Source: UBA5026 sp949065595 (GTDB lineage Bacteria; Bacillota_I; Bacilli_A; RF39; UBA660). Taken from it: a DNA stretch of 64,000 nt. Under the pieces are notes generated by a model. It was given only the letters and a program-made list of their open reading frames with translations, made no database searches and was not told the DNA's origin. Position numbers and translations under genes: made by a program. The stretch lies in contig CARSXK010000003.1 in the NCBI GenBank assembly GCA_949065595.1, forward strand, positions 1 through 64,000, in the 5' to 3' direction. Positions within the stretch are counted from its first letter, which is position 1; every line of letters starts with the position of its first letter. Below are positions 24,908 through 34,391 of this stretch, piece by piece.

Positions 24908-26207
24908 AATCAAACAATTAAACAATTATTATAATCAAGATGTTGAGATACAAGGATTTGTAGATGGCTTAAGAGATTTACAATATGTTCAATTTTTAGT
25001 TATTACGGATGGTACAGAAAAGGTACAAGTGACTATTGAAAAAAATGATGACAATAAAGTACTAAATGAAATTGTCAGCCAGATGACAATTCAAAGTACA
25101 GTCAAAGTAACTGGAAAATTAATGGAAAGCCCAAAAGTAAAATTGAATGGAATGGAAATCATTCCTACTCATATAGAAATTACTTCTTTGTCTGCACCTG
25201 AACTACCTATCCATATTAAGGATAAAGATAGTGCAGAAATTGATACTAGATTAGACCATCGATTTTTAGACTTACGGAATGAATATAATATGAATATCTT
25301 TAAAATTCAAAGTAAGATGGTAGAATCTATGCGTCAATTTTTATATGATAGAGGGTTTACAGAAATTCATACCCCAAAATTGATTGGGGCTGCAAGTGAA
25401 TCAGGTTCTGAAGTATTTGAGGTCAAGTATTTTGACCGCAAAGCCTATCTTGCACAATCTCCACAATTTTATAAACAAATGGCCATGGCTGCTGGTATGG
25501 GACGTATTTTTGAAGTGGGACCTGTTTTTCGTGCTGAAAATTCCAATACCAATCGTCATACCACTGAATTTACAGGTTTTGATTTGGAATTTAGTTATAT
25601 TGATTCTTTTGAAGATGTCATGCAGCTAGAAGAAGAATTGTTAACTTATATGTTAAAAAAGGTAAAAGATTGTTATGGTGATTTGATAGAACAAACATAT
25701 GGAAAGACTGTGATTGTTCCAACTACCCCTTTTCCAAGAATAAAACTAGCTGATTTGTATCAAGTGCTAGAAGAAAAATATGGGTATCAGGTAGAAGATG
25801 CAGCCAAAGTAGATTTAACTACAGAAGCAGAAAAATTATCCTATCAATATGCGATGGATACCTATCATAGTGAATTTCTTTTTGTAACTGATTATCCTGC
25901 TGATAAAAGGGCATTCTATCATATGCGAAAGAATGGAATTCCCCAAGGGTATGATTTGATTTGGAGAGGTGTTGAAATTACAACAGGAGCACAAAGGGAG
26001 CATCGGTATGAGGTGTTAAAAGAACAAGCAGAAGAAAAAGGGCTTAAAGATGATGTTGCTTTTTATCTAGAATTTTTCCAATATGGGTGTCCTCCGCATG
26101 GTGGCTTTGGAATTGGAATTGACCGCCTTACAATGCTACTTTTAGATTTACCATCTTTGAAAGAAGCAATGTTCTTATTTCGAGGACCTAATAGATTAAA
26201 TCCATAA
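24894..26207 (+). CDS. aspS: Aspartyl-tRNA synthetase, short archaeal/eukaryal type (probably non-discriminating)
   Basis: A 437-residue class IIb enzyme. N-terminal OB anticodon domain (1-105), then motif 1 around RGFTEIHTPKL, QSPQFYKQM, motif 2 around VGPVFRAENSNTNRHTTEF (about 205-223), and motif 3 GFGIGIDRLTML near the end. It lacks the large GAD insertion of bacterial AspRS (about 590 residues), so it is the AspS2/archaeal form, which often also charges tRNA-Asn for later amidation by GatCAB. Second ATG (24894) has better spacing from AGGAGG. It occupies the place of bacterial aspS after hisS. Confidence 0.88.
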   Translation: MKRIEIKQLNNYYNQDVEIQGFVDGLRDLQYVQFLVITDGTEKVQVTIEKNDDNKVLNEIVSQMTIQSTVKVTGKLMESPKVKLNGMEIIPTHIEITSLSAPELPIHIKDKDSAEIDTRLDHRFLDLRNEYNMNIFKIQSKMVESMRQFLYDRGFTEIHTPKLIGAASESGSEVFEVKYFDRKAYLAQSPQFYKQMAMAAGMGRIFEVGPVFRAENSNTNRHTTEFTGFDLEFSYIDSFEDVMQLEEELLTYMLKKVKDCYGDLIEQTYGKTVIVPTTPFPRIKLADLYQVLEEKYGYQVEDAAKVDLTTEAEKLSYQYAMDTYHSEFLFVTDYPADKRAFYHMRKNGIPQGYDLIWRGVEITTGAQREHRYEVLKEQAEEKGLKDDVAFYLEFFQYGCPPHGGFGIGIDRLTMLLLDLPSLKEAMFLFRGPNRLNP

Positions 26208-26232
26208 ATACCATAATTCATTTTATTCAATC

Positions 26233-26262
26233 AAAACTCAAGAAAAATTCTTGAGTTTTTTT
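26233..26262 (+). terminator. Terminator after hisS-aspS
   Basis: AAAACTCAAGAA (26233-26244) pairs perfectly with TTCTTGAGTTTT (26248-26259), 3-nt loop, T run after. Confidence 0.9.
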
Positions 26263-26391
26263 AGTTAAAAGTTTAGGTTTAAAAAGCCTTTATTTTAGGG
26301 TATGGATGCAATATTTTAAAGATATTTACTACTAATTACTACTTTTAAAACAAAAATCGTGCTATTATATTGGTATAAAGGAGGTTTTAAG

Positions 26392-26829
26392 ATGACTATT
26401 TTTAAAAAAATTGCTTATGTAAGAATGTTAGAAACACAAAGAAATGCATTAACCGAGGAATTAGCATCCATCAATATAAATATTAAGCAGCAGGAAGAAT
26501 CGTGTTCGCATATATTAGTAAATTTAGGTAACAAAGGAATTATTGACAATTATGAGCGTTGCTTAATATGTGGACAACAAGCAGAAGAAGGGTGTGTTAT
26601 GGCCTTTGAGTTATGTGTGCATGCAGAAGATTATTTATTAAAATATGATATAAATGATGAAATACAATGTAATGAAAAATTTGATGCTATACAAACATTA
26701 GCTTTTGGCTTATTAAGGGAAAATCCTAATATGACAAGAGAAGAATTAACTATAAAATTAAATAATTTAATCCAAGAAAGTATAAATATTAGAGACACTA
26801 AAAATAATCCAAAATTAATAAAAAAATAA
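26392..26829 (+). CDS. Hypothetical protein with a Cys pair
   Basis: A 145-residue protein that I do not recognise. An N-terminal coiled coil (about 10-38) is followed by a possible metal site, with C39, H41, CLICG (about 62-66) and C74 spaced like a zinc ribbon. The C-terminal 40 residues are charged helices. ATG 26392 has GGAGG 7 nt upstream; the longer frame begins inside the promoter region. It is transcribed alone, with a structured RNA following. Confidence 0.6.
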   Translation: MTIFKKIAYVRMLETQRNALTEELASININIKQQEESCSHILVNLGNKGIIDNYERCLICGQQAEEGCVMAFELCVHAEDYLLKYDINDEIQCNEKFDAIQTLAFGLLRENPNMTREELTIKLNNLIQESINIRDTKNNPKLIKK

Positions 26830-26885
26830 GATTATAAAGAAGACAAAAGGCTGAAATGTATTAAAATATTTCTGTTTTATACTAC

Positions 26886-26990
26886 ATAATAAGGGTAATA
26901 CTATACCTTATTATAGCGAAGACTTTAGTGGCTATGCCACTGGTCTCGCTCATAAGACTATTAATACTATGACATCGCATAGTATTTTTT
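26886..26990 (+). ncRNA. Structured RNA ending in a terminator
   Basis: Three consecutive hairpins: ATAATAAGG/CCTTATTAT (26886-26914); a two-part stem GCGAAGAC/GTCTCGC enclosing AGTGGC/GCCACT with a TAT loop (26916-26949); and the terminator AATACTATG/CATAGTATT with T run (26963-26990). The density of complementary stretches is far above background. It could be an independent small RNA or a long structured 3' end of the preceding gene. No open frame or match to a riboswitch class known to me. Confidence 0.5.
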
Positions 26991-27234
26991 CATATTTATT
27001 AAAGAAATTTTTAATTTTACTACTACTTTTGATAGTGAAAATATAAGAAATTATAACAATTTATAAAATAGATTCCAAAAGAAAACAATTATGAATCTCG
27101 ATAAATAAAGGGTTGTGAAAGTATTTAAAAACTTATGAAAGATATTCAAAAATGCTATATTTTTATATCAGAAAGGTCAATTTCTAGCATCAAAAATTTA
27201 TGGTTTTATATGGAACGCTATCTCATATAATATA
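26991..27234. other. Gap between structured RNA and prfA promoter
   Basis: AT-rich with no supported feature on either strand; no ribosome-binding site that would mark a hidden small gene. Confidence 0.5.
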
Positions 27235-27263
27235 TTGCTTAAATGAAAAAACTATAGTATAAT
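27235..27263 (+). promoter_or_regulatory. prfA promoter
   Basis: TTGCTT (27235-27240), 17-nt spacer, TATAAT (27258-27263), 30 nt before the prfA start. Confidence 0.65.
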
Positions 27264-27292
27264 TGAAAGGTCTTAAGAAAGGTGGAATTCCT

Positions 27293-28348
27293 ATGATAGA
27301 AAGATTACAAACCATTGAAAATAGATACAATGAATTAACAGAAGAATTGATGAAACCAGAAGTGATTTCTAATATCAAAGAAACCATGCGTTTGTCTAAA
27401 GAACAAGCCAGTTTAAGAGATGCTTATGAGGCTTATCAAAATTATAAAAGAGTAGAGCAAGGTATCCTTGATGCCAAAGAGATGGTGAAGGATCCAGAAC
27501 TGGGTGAGATGGCCAAAGAAGAGCTTACAATGTTAGAGCAAGAAAAGCAAACATTGGAAAGTGACCTTGAAATTTTATTGTTACCAAAAGATCCAAACGA
27601 TGGTAAAAATGTAATTGTTGAAATTCGTGGAGCTGCTGGTGGTGATGAGGGAAATATTTTTGCTGGTGATTTGTTTGAAATGTATCGTAAATTAGCAGAG
27701 AAAGAGGATTGGAAAATAGAGATATTAGAAGAAGAGCGTTCAGAAGCTGGTGGATATGCCTTAATTAGTTTTATGGTAAGAGGTGAAAATGTCTATTCCA
27801 AATTAAAATATGAAAGTGGAGCACATCGTGTACAGAGAGTCCCAGTTACAGAAACGCAAGGAAGAGTGCATACTTCAACAGCAACAGTACTTGTTATGCC
27901 AGAAGCAGAAGACATTGATTTTACTTTGGATATGAGCGAGGTTAGAATTGATATTACAAGAAGTAGTGGTTGTGGAGGACAAGGGGTAAATACCACTGAT
28001 AGTGCTGTTCGTTTGACACATATTCCAACGGGACTTGTTGTTTATTCTCAAACAGAGAGATCTCAAATTAAAAACAAGGAAAAGGCCATTAAAATACTAG
28101 AAACAAGACTTTATGATTTAAAAATGCAAGAACGGGATCAAGAATTGGGGGCAGAACGCCGTAGTAAAATTGGAACAGGGGATCGTTCTGAAAAAATAAG
28201 AACTTATAATTATCCTCAAAATCGTGTCACCGATCATCGTATTGGATTTACTTTAAATACATTAGATCGTATTATGGTAGGAGATATTGATAAAGTAATT
28301 GAAGCTTTGATTACGGAAGATCAGGCGCGGAAATTAAGAGGCGAATAA
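27293..28348 (+). CDS. prfA: Peptide chain release factor 1
   Basis: A 351-residue RF1 that ends translation at UAA and UAG. An N-terminal coiled helix domain (1-95), then the codon-recognition domain around VPVTETQGRVHTSTATV, the catalytic GGQ (about 228-230, in SGCGGQGVNTTDSAV), and the C-terminal stretch KIRTYNYPQNRVTDHRIGFT are all present. ATG 27293 is preceded by AAAGGTGG. prmC, which methylates the GGQ glutamine, follows 18 nt later, a common RF1-PrmC operon. Confidence 0.96.
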   Translation: MIERLQTIENRYNELTEELMKPEVISNIKETMRLSKEQASLRDAYEAYQNYKRVEQGILDAKEMVKDPELGEMAKEELTMLEQEKQTLESDLEILLLPKDPNDGKNVIVEIRGAAGGDEGNIFAGDLFEMYRKLAEKEDWKIEILEEERSEAGGYALISFMVRGENVYSKLKYESGAHRVQRVPVTETQGRVHTSTATVLVMPEAEDIDFTLDMSEVRIDITRSSGCGGQGVNTTDSAVRLTHIPTGLVVYSQTERSQIKNKEKAIKILETRLYDLKMQERDQELGAERRSKIGTGDRSEKIRTYNYPQNRVTDHRIGFTLNTLDRIMVGDIDKVIEALITEDQARKLRGE

Positions 28349-28366
28349 GATACAATAGGTGTATTT

Positions 28367-29071
28367 ATGGATGCAAGTGAATACTTAAAAAAATATGGAA
28401 ATCCTAATACTTATGAAGAGGATTATATGCGTCTTCAGGCAGGAGAACCTGTGCAATATATTGTAGGGTCAGTTGAATTTTATGGCTATCCAATCCTCGT
28501 GAATCCCAATGTTTTAATTCCTAGATTTGAAACAGAAGGATTGGTCGAACAGATTGTTGCGAAAGTAAAAAATCGAAGCACACTGAAAATAGTTGATTTA
28601 GGAACAGGTAGTGGGTGTATTGCGATTGCTTTAAAAAAAAGGTTAAATTGTGAGATGGATGCTGTTGATATTTCATCAAAGGCATTAGAAGTAGCAAAAG
28701 AGAATGCCAAAAACAATCAGGTCGATATTACTTTTTATGAAGGTGACTTTTTAAAACCACTTTCTGGTTCTTATGATGTAATTGTAAGCAATCCCCCTTA
28801 TCTTTCATATGAGGAAGAAATTATGGAGATTGTTGCTAAAAATGAGGCAAAAATTGCTTTATATGCAGAAGATAATGGTCTAATTTGTTATAAAAAGATA
28901 CTCAAAGATGCAAAGTCACATTTAAGACCGAAGGGTCTCATTGCGTTTGAAATTGGATACCAACAAGGTGATATTTTAAAAGAATATGCGCATACTATTT
29001 TCCCAGATGCTGTGATTACTGTAGAAAAAGATTTACAAGGAAAAGAACGATATTTGTGGATAGAACAGTGA
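28367..29071 (+). CDS. prmC: Release factor glutamine methyltransferase
   Basis: A 234-residue PrmC that methylates the glutamine of the GGQ motif in release factors. The N-terminal substrate-binding part retains GEPVQYIVGSVEFYG and PRFETEGLVE; the Rossmann domain has VDLGTGSGCIAIAL (about 78-91) and the catalytic NPPY (about 142-145). The protein is shorter than the usual 270-290 residues: the N-terminal helical domain is reduced to about 30 residues. It is co-transcribed with prfA and ended by a terminator at 29101-29129. Confidence 0.93.
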   Translation: MDASEYLKKYGNPNTYEEDYMRLQAGEPVQYIVGSVEFYGYPILVNPNVLIPRFETEGLVEQIVAKVKNRSTLKIVDLGTGSGCIAIALKKRLNCEMDAVDISSKALEVAKENAKNNQVDITFYEGDFLKPLSGSYDVIVSNPPYLSYEEEIMEIVAKNEAKIALYAEDNGLICYKKILKDAKSHLRPKGLIAFEIGYQQGDILKEYAHTIFPDAVITVEKDLQGKERYLWIEQ

Positions 29072-29100
29072 TCACTACAATAAAGTCCTTTTTATATCAG

Positions 29101-29129
29101 AAAGAAAATTTAAAAAATTTCTTTTTTTT
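29101..29129 (+). terminator. Terminator after prmC
   Basis: AAAGAAAATTT pairs with AAATTTCTTT (one bulged A), followed by a long T run. Confidence 0.65.
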
Positions 29130-29156
29130 ATAAAAGGAAATAGAAACGAGATTTAC

Positions 29157-29297
29157 TATAATATAGGTAAGATGATGATTGTCTTTTAGCGTAGGTAGTC
29201 AAATGATGAACCCAATGAAATGATGAAAACAGTGCGTTTGAATCAAAATTTTCCAACTATATTTTTTGAAAAAGACTTTATCGTAATGTCTTTTTTT
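29157..29297 (+). ncRNA. Candidate small RNA upstream of polC
   Basis: TATAAT (29157-29162, preceded by TTTAC) starts and AAAAAGAC/GTCTTTTT (29269-29276 and 29288-29295) with a T run ends a noncoding stretch of about 130 nt. It contains two similar tracts (AAATGATGAA and AAATGATGAAAA). The terminator lies only 25 nt before polC, so this is either a small RNA or an attenuating leader for polC. The -35 box is poor. I do not recognise the RNA class. Confidence 0.35.
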
Positions 29298-29322
29298 GAT
29301 ACAATAGAGTGAAGGTGATGGT

Positions 29323-32300
29323 ATGGAAAAAAATCTAGAAACACTACTTCAAAAGGTACAAATGGAAGAAAATCTGGTGAAAGATTTTGAGGGAGGGAAA
29401 TTACTCAAAATTGTTGGTAATGCTTCTAAAACAAAATATTGTTTTTATCTTACACTTAAGAATACCCTGCCTTTTCCAACGTATCAAAAACTATTAGAAC
29501 AACTACCTCATGCCTTTTCAGAAATTTCTGTATTACATGTACAACTACAAGTAGAGCATTCTGATTTAGAACAATTTCCATATTATTTTCGTTATTTTAT
29601 CGAACAGTATAGTAAGAATTCTCCTTTATTAAAAATGTTTTTAGAAAATGAATATCATATCGAGGAAAATCTCCTTACAATTGTAGTGGGAAATCGGGCG
29701 GAGCAAATAAAACTAGAAGGAATTCTTTCAACATTGGAAGTCGATTTACATTCTGTTGGCTATCCTTATACAATTAAATGTCAAGTTGATATGGAACAAG
29801 AAAGTATGTTACAAGCTGAAATTGAAAGTGATATGGTATCACCTATTCCAGAAGAATTATTACAAAAAACAACAATAGAAGAAAAAGAAGAACCTAAAAA
29901 AAGGTTTATTCCAAAAGATTATAAAAGGCCTCCTCTTATTGTCGATACTGAAAATGAGAAGGTGGTAGTAGGAAGATTTATTGATGAGCCAGCCATTCGC
30001 TTGGATACGGTAAATACGCCAAAATCTTCTGTAGTAGTAGAAGCCGCTATTTTTGGAAAAGATGTAAGAGAAACCAAAACAGGTCTTAAAATCATATCTT
30101 TAAAAATAACGGATAATACGGATAGTATTTATGGGACCTTATTTGTCAATGATCCAGATGAATTTGAACTGATTGATAAAAAAATCAAAATTGGAAAATG
30201 GTATAAAATAAGGGCTATAGTAAAAGACGTGGACAAATATATGTCAGATATTTCTTTGACTATTCGAGATATGAATATGATAGATAAAGTCATTGAGGAA
30301 GTCGTGGATGATGCCGAAGTCAAAAGAGTCGAATTACATGCACATACCATGATGAGTCAAATGGATGGTGTAACCAAACTCGATTTAGGAAAACATACTT
30401 GTGAATTGGTTGAAAAAACCATTCAAATGGGTTATAAGGGGGTTGCGATTACAGATCACAATGGATGTCAGGCTTTTCCAATCTCTTTTAGTATCATTCA
30501 ATCCCATAATAAAAATATCAGAAAAAAAATTCAATCTCAAATAGAAACATTAGAAACGCAATTACAAGAAGAACAAGATGAAACAAGAAAAAAAGAATTG
30601 GAAAAGGAAATTGAAGAAGCAAAACAACAACAGAAAAATCCCCCAATTTTTAAGGGACTATATGGAACAGAGCTCACACTAGTAGATGATACGGTTGGGA
30701 TTGTTGTAAGACCAGATAATCGTGATTTAATACATAGTGAATATGTTGTTTTTGATACAGAGACCACAGGTTTTAATGCTGGTGGTGGTGATCAAATGAT
30801 TGAAATCGGTGCAGTTAAAATCAAAGATGGAGAAATTATAGACCGCTTTGATGAACTGATTGATCCAAAAAGACATATTCCTGACAAAATTACAGAACTA
30901 ACTTGTATTACAGATGAAATGGTAAAAGGAAAAGATGATGAAGAAACCGTAACCAAACATTTTTTGGAATGGTCCAAAGATGCTTTGATGGTTGCACATA
31001 ATGCCAAATTTGATATATCTTTTATTGAAATGGCAATGAAAAAATACAATCTTGGAACGTTTACTAATACTGTGATTGATACCTTGGAACTTTCTAGGAC
31101 ATTAGACCAAGGGCATGCAAGGCATAGTTTATCGGCTTTAGTAAAAAGGTATAATGTACCTTGGGAAGAAGATGCACATCATAGGGCGGATTATGATGCC
31201 GAAGGAACGGCTTATGTATTTGCTAAAATGCTTAAAAAATTAGAAGCACAAAAATATGAAAAAATAGCCGATTTGGATAAATTAGTCCCACTTGAAGATC
31301 GCTATAAATTTGGTCGTACTTATCATTTCAATGCAATTGCGTTAAATCAAAAGGGACTTAAAAATCTGTTTGAAATTATTTCTTTAGCCAATACAACCTA
31401 TTTATATAAAACACCTAGAATTCCAAGAAGCAAATTGTCAGAATTAAGAGAAGGAATTTTAATTAGTAGTGGTTGTTATGAGTCAGAAGTATTCCATCAA
31501 GCCAGAAGTAAAGAGGGACAAGAATTAACCAATATCATTAACTTCTATGATATGGTAGAAGTCCAACCAAAAGAAGTGTATGACCATTTGTTGCAACTTG
31601 GGGATTTCAAAAATGAACAGGAATTGGAAGATCATATTCGAAAAGTAATAGAAGCAACCAAAGAAACAGGTAAAATCATTGTAGCAACGGGAGATGTACA
31701 TCATTTCAAAAGGGAAGATAAAATTTATAGGGAAATTATTATCAATCAAAAAGTACCAGGTGGTGGAAGACATCCACTTGCCAAAGGTGATATTAAAAAA
31801 ATCCCTTCTCAACATTTTAGAACGACAAGGGAAATGCTAGAAGATTTTGCTTTTTTAGGAAGCGATCTTGCCTATGAAATTGTGGTTTTAAATACCAATA
31901 AAGTACTCGAAATGGTAGAAGAAATAGAGGTCATTCCAGATACAGGGGGAACCCCATTTTCTCCAAGAATTAAAAGTGATGATGGTAAATCTTATCTAGA
32001 TTGTCCAACAGTAGTAACTGAACTTGTTTATACAAAAGCGGAAAGCTGGTATGGCAATCCGCTTCCCTATGCGATTGAAAAGAGAATTGCAACTGAATTA
32101 TATGGAGATGTTGTCTTCAATACCATTCAAGAAAAGATAAAGGGAACGGAAGAAGAAACAGAAGCAGTGATATTTCGTGAGCTACATGAAATCATACTAA
32201 AGGGAATTGATGCAGTCAAGACGATGATTTTGGAACATATGAAAGAAAAAAATCCAGAATTATCAGAAGAAGAAGCTTTGAAATCTTTGAAAAAATCTTT

Positions 32301-34089
32301 GGGTGGTGTCATTGGTGCAGGATTTGATCCTATATATCTGATTGCCCAAAGGTTGGTAAAACACTCAAATGATGAAGGCTTTTTAGTTGGATCAAGAGGG
32401 TCTGTTGGTTCTAGTTTTGTTGCAACTTTAATGGGAATTACGGAAGTGAATCCTTTGGCAGCACACTATAGATGTGGCGAATGTAAAATGAGTATTTTTG
32501 AAGATGAAAATGGAAGTCCGCTTGGCTCTTCTTATTCTTCAGGATTTGATTTACCAGATAAAATGTGTCCGCATTGTCATATTCCCATGATTAAGGATGG
32601 ACAAGATATGCCTTTTGCAACTTTCCTAGGATTTAACGCTGATAAAGTACCAGATATTGATTTGAACTTTTCTGATTTGAATCAAGCGAGTACACATGCT
32701 TATACCAAAGTATTATTCGGTGAAGACAATGTATACCGAGCAGGAACGATTGGTACTGTTGCCGATAAAACAGCATTTGGATATGTCAAAGGCTATTGTG
32801 AAGAAAAAAATTTGGTCATGCGCACTGCAGAAGTGGAAAGGCTGGCGATGGGTTGTACTGGTGTGAAAAGGACGACAGGGCAACATCCAGGAGGAATTGT
32901 TGTAATTCCTGATTACATGAATTGTTTTGATTTTACACCATTTCAATTTCCTGCAGAAGATCCAGATAAAGCTTGGCGAACGACTCATTTTGATTATCAC
33001 TCTATTGAAGAATGTGTTCTTAAACTGGATATTTTGGGACATTCAGATCCAACGCAATTAAGGCAAATCCAAGAACAATCGGGGACTGATATTATGCAGG
33101 TTCCTATGGATGATAAAGAAACGATGAGTATATTTACATCGACTCGTGCATTGGGAGTAACGAAAGAACAAATTATGTGTAATACAGGTACGTTGGGTAT
33201 TCCAGAATTTGGAACAACATTTACCATTAAATTAGTAGAGGATACTAAACCAACTACTTTTGCAGAATTGGTTAAGATATCAGGATTGTCACATGGAACA
33301 GATGTCTGGCTAGGGAACGCCCAAGAATTGATTCAAAATAATGTGGTTCCATTTAAAGAGACGATTGGCTGTCGTGATGATATCATGGTTTATTTGATGT
33401 ATCGTGGACTTTCTCCAATCAAATCATTTAAAATCATGGAATTTGTACGTAAAGGAAAGGCAAGTAAAGATCCAGAAACTTGGAAGGAACATGCAGCAAC
33501 TATGAAAGAGGCTGGTATTCCAGATTGGTTCATTGAATCTTGTCGTAAGATTAAATACATGTTTCCAAAGGCCCATGCTGCCGCTTATGTCATTAGTGCG
33601 TTTCGTATTGCTTGGTATAAAGTACATATGCCAGTTTATTTCTACGCTTCATGGTTTTCTTCCAAAGCCACCGATGTGGATGTGGAGGCTATGATTGGTG
33701 GTTATGATGCGATAAGAGCACGTATTATAGAAATTCAAAATAAAGGATATGAAGCAAGCAATAAAGAATTAGGTCAATTGGAAAGTTTAAAGGTAGCTTT
33801 AGAAGCAACAGCTCGTGGGATTCATTTTGCGCCAATTGATTTATATAAAAGCGATTCCATGGTATGGAATGTCAAAAGTGATACCGAAATTTATCCTCCA
33901 TTTAGCGCAATCGATGGTTTGGGAGAGGCTGTTGCACAAACAATTGTAGATGAAAGAGAAAAACGTGAATTTTTAAGTGTAGAGGATTTTTGGAAACGGG
34001 GTCATGTTTCTGCTTCTTTGACCGAAAAAATGCGAATGATGGGTGTTTTGGATGGTATGGATGAATCCAGTCAATTGTCATTATTTTAA
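29323..34089 (+). CDS. polC: DNA polymerase III alpha subunit, PolC type
   Basis: A 1588-residue replicative polymerase, longer than the usual 1430-1460. Order: N-terminal domain and OB-fold (about 225-330); PHP domain starting VELHAHTMMSQMDGVT (about 337); an inserted charged coiled coil of about 45 residues (about 395-445); DnaQ-like 3'-5' exonuclease beginning VVFDTETTGFN (about 475); rest of PHP; a Zn-binding CGEC and CPHC pair (about 1050-1086); the palm motif PDIDLNFS (about 1110); and the fingers/C-terminal stretch KAHAAAYVISAFRIAWYK. Proofreading residues are intact. GAAGGTGAT precedes the ATG by 3 nt. Transcribed alone. Confidence 0.96.
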   Translation: MEKNLETLLQKVQMEENLVKDFEGGKLLKIVGNASKTKYCFYLTLKNTLPFPTYQKLLEQLPHAFSEISVLHVQLQVEHSDLEQFPYYFRYFIEQYSKNSPLLKMFLENEYHIEENLLTIVVGNRAEQIKLEGILSTLEVDLHSVGYPYTIKCQVDMEQESMLQAEIESDMVSPIPEELLQKTTIEEKEEPKKRFIPKDYKRPPLIVDTENEKVVVGRFIDEPAIRLDTVNTPKSSVVVEAAIFGKDVRETKTGLKIISLKITDNTDSIYGTLFVNDPDEFELIDKKIKIGKWYKIRAIVKDVDKYMSDISLTIRDMNMIDKVIEEVVDDAEVKRVELHAHTMMSQMDGVTKLDLGKHTCELVEKTIQMGYKGVAITDHNGCQAFPISFSIIQSHNKNIRKKIQSQIETLETQLQEEQDETRKKELEKEIEEAKQQQKNPPIFKGLYGTELTLVDDTVGIVVRPDNRDLIHSEYVVFDTETTGFNAGGGDQMIEIGAVKIKDGEIIDRFDELIDPKRHIPDKITELTCITDEMVKGKDDEETVTKHFLEWSKDALMVAHNAKFDISFIEMAMKKYNLGTFTNTVIDTLELSRTLDQGHARHSLSALVKRYNVPWEEDAHHRADYDAEGTAYVFAKMLKKLEAQKYEKIADLDKLVPLEDRYKFGRTYHFNAIALNQKGLKNLFEIISLANTTYLYKTPRIPRSKLSELREGILISSGCYESEVFHQARSKEGQELTNIINFYDMVEVQPKEVYDHLLQLGDFKNEQELEDHIRKVIEATKETGKIIVATGDVHHFKREDKIYREIIINQKVPGGGRHPLAKGDIKKIPSQHFRTTREMLEDFAFLGSDLAYEIVVLNTNKVLEMVEEIEVIPDTGGTPFSPRIKSDDGKSYLDCPTVVTELVYTKAESWYGNPLPYAIEKRIATELYGDVVFNTIQEKIKGTEEETEAVIFRELHEIILKGIDAVKTMILEHMKEKNPELSEEEALKSLKKSLGGVIGAGFDPIYLIAQRLVKHSNDEGFLVGSRGSVGSSFVATLMGITEVNPLAAHYRCGECKMSIFEDENGSPLGSSYSSGFDLPDKMCPHCHIPMIKDGQDMPFATFLGFNADKVPDIDLNFSDLNQASTHAYTKVLFGEDNVYRAGTIGTVADKTAFGYVKGYCEEKNLVMRTAEVERLAMGCTGVKRTTGQHPGGIVVIPDYMNCFDFTPFQFPAEDPDKAWRTTHFDYHSIEECVLKLDILGHSDPTQLRQIQEQSGTDIMQVPMDDKETMSIFTSTRALGVTKEQIMCNTGTLGIPEFGTTFTIKLVEDTKPTTFAELVKISGLSHGTDVWLGNAQELIQNNVVPFKETIGCRDDIMVYLMYRGLSPIKSFKIMEFVRKGKASKDPETWKEHAATMKEAGIPDWFIESCRKIKYMFPKAHAAAYVISAFRIAWYKVHMPVYFYASWFSSKATDVDVEAMIGGYDAIRARIIEIQNKGYEASNKELGQLESLKVALEATARGIHFAPIDLYKSDSMVWNVKSDTEIYPPFSAIDGLGEAVAQTIVDEREKREFLSVEDFWKRGHVSASLTEKMRMMGVLDGMDESSQLSLF

Positions 34090-34109
34090 AGGGGATTATT
34101 CCTCTTTTT
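34088..34109 (+). terminator. Terminator after polC
   Basis: AAAGGGGA pairs with TTCCTCTTT (one G-T pair and a 3-nt loop) directly after the stop, followed by T residues. Confidence 0.7.
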
Positions 34110-34300
34110 ATGTCAAAAATATTCTTATATGAAAGTAATTAACAATTTCTTGTGTTTAAAAGATTTGTGAAAGTAATAAAAATCAATCAGTTTTATGAAT
34201 TATCAATATTTAGAAAGGAATTCTATTAAAAATGTCTTTTTTGTTTCACTAACTTTATATTTTATCCTCAAAATTTATTCTAATATTTCCAATATAACAT

Positions 34301-34362
34301 TTGTATTCTATTTTAAATTAGCGTATACTTGAAATATAGGAATGTAATCATTTTCTATTACA
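34301..34362 (+). promoter_or_regulatory. Promoter and possible operator of the ABC transporter operon
   Basis: TTGTAT (34301-34306), 17-nt spacer, TATACT (34324-34329). Just downstream, TGTAAT (34343-34348) and ATTACA (34357-34362) form an inverted repeat with an 8-nt gap, positioned where a repressor would block transcription, or as a leader hairpin. Confidence 0.5.
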
Positions 34363-34391
34363 GACTACCATACAGTTAAGAGGAGGTAAAA

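Noticed and set aside
26886..26990. Structured RNA as antitoxin of a second type I module
   Set aside because: No short hydrophobic frame with a ribosome-binding site was found on the opposite strand in the neighbouring DNA.
29157..29297. Known riboswitch or 6S/SRP/tmRNA
   Set aside because: None of the consensus elements I know for these classes is present.
32127..33627. Several minus-strand frames inside polC
   Set aside because: They run antisense to conserved polymerase domains and have no ribosome-binding sites.
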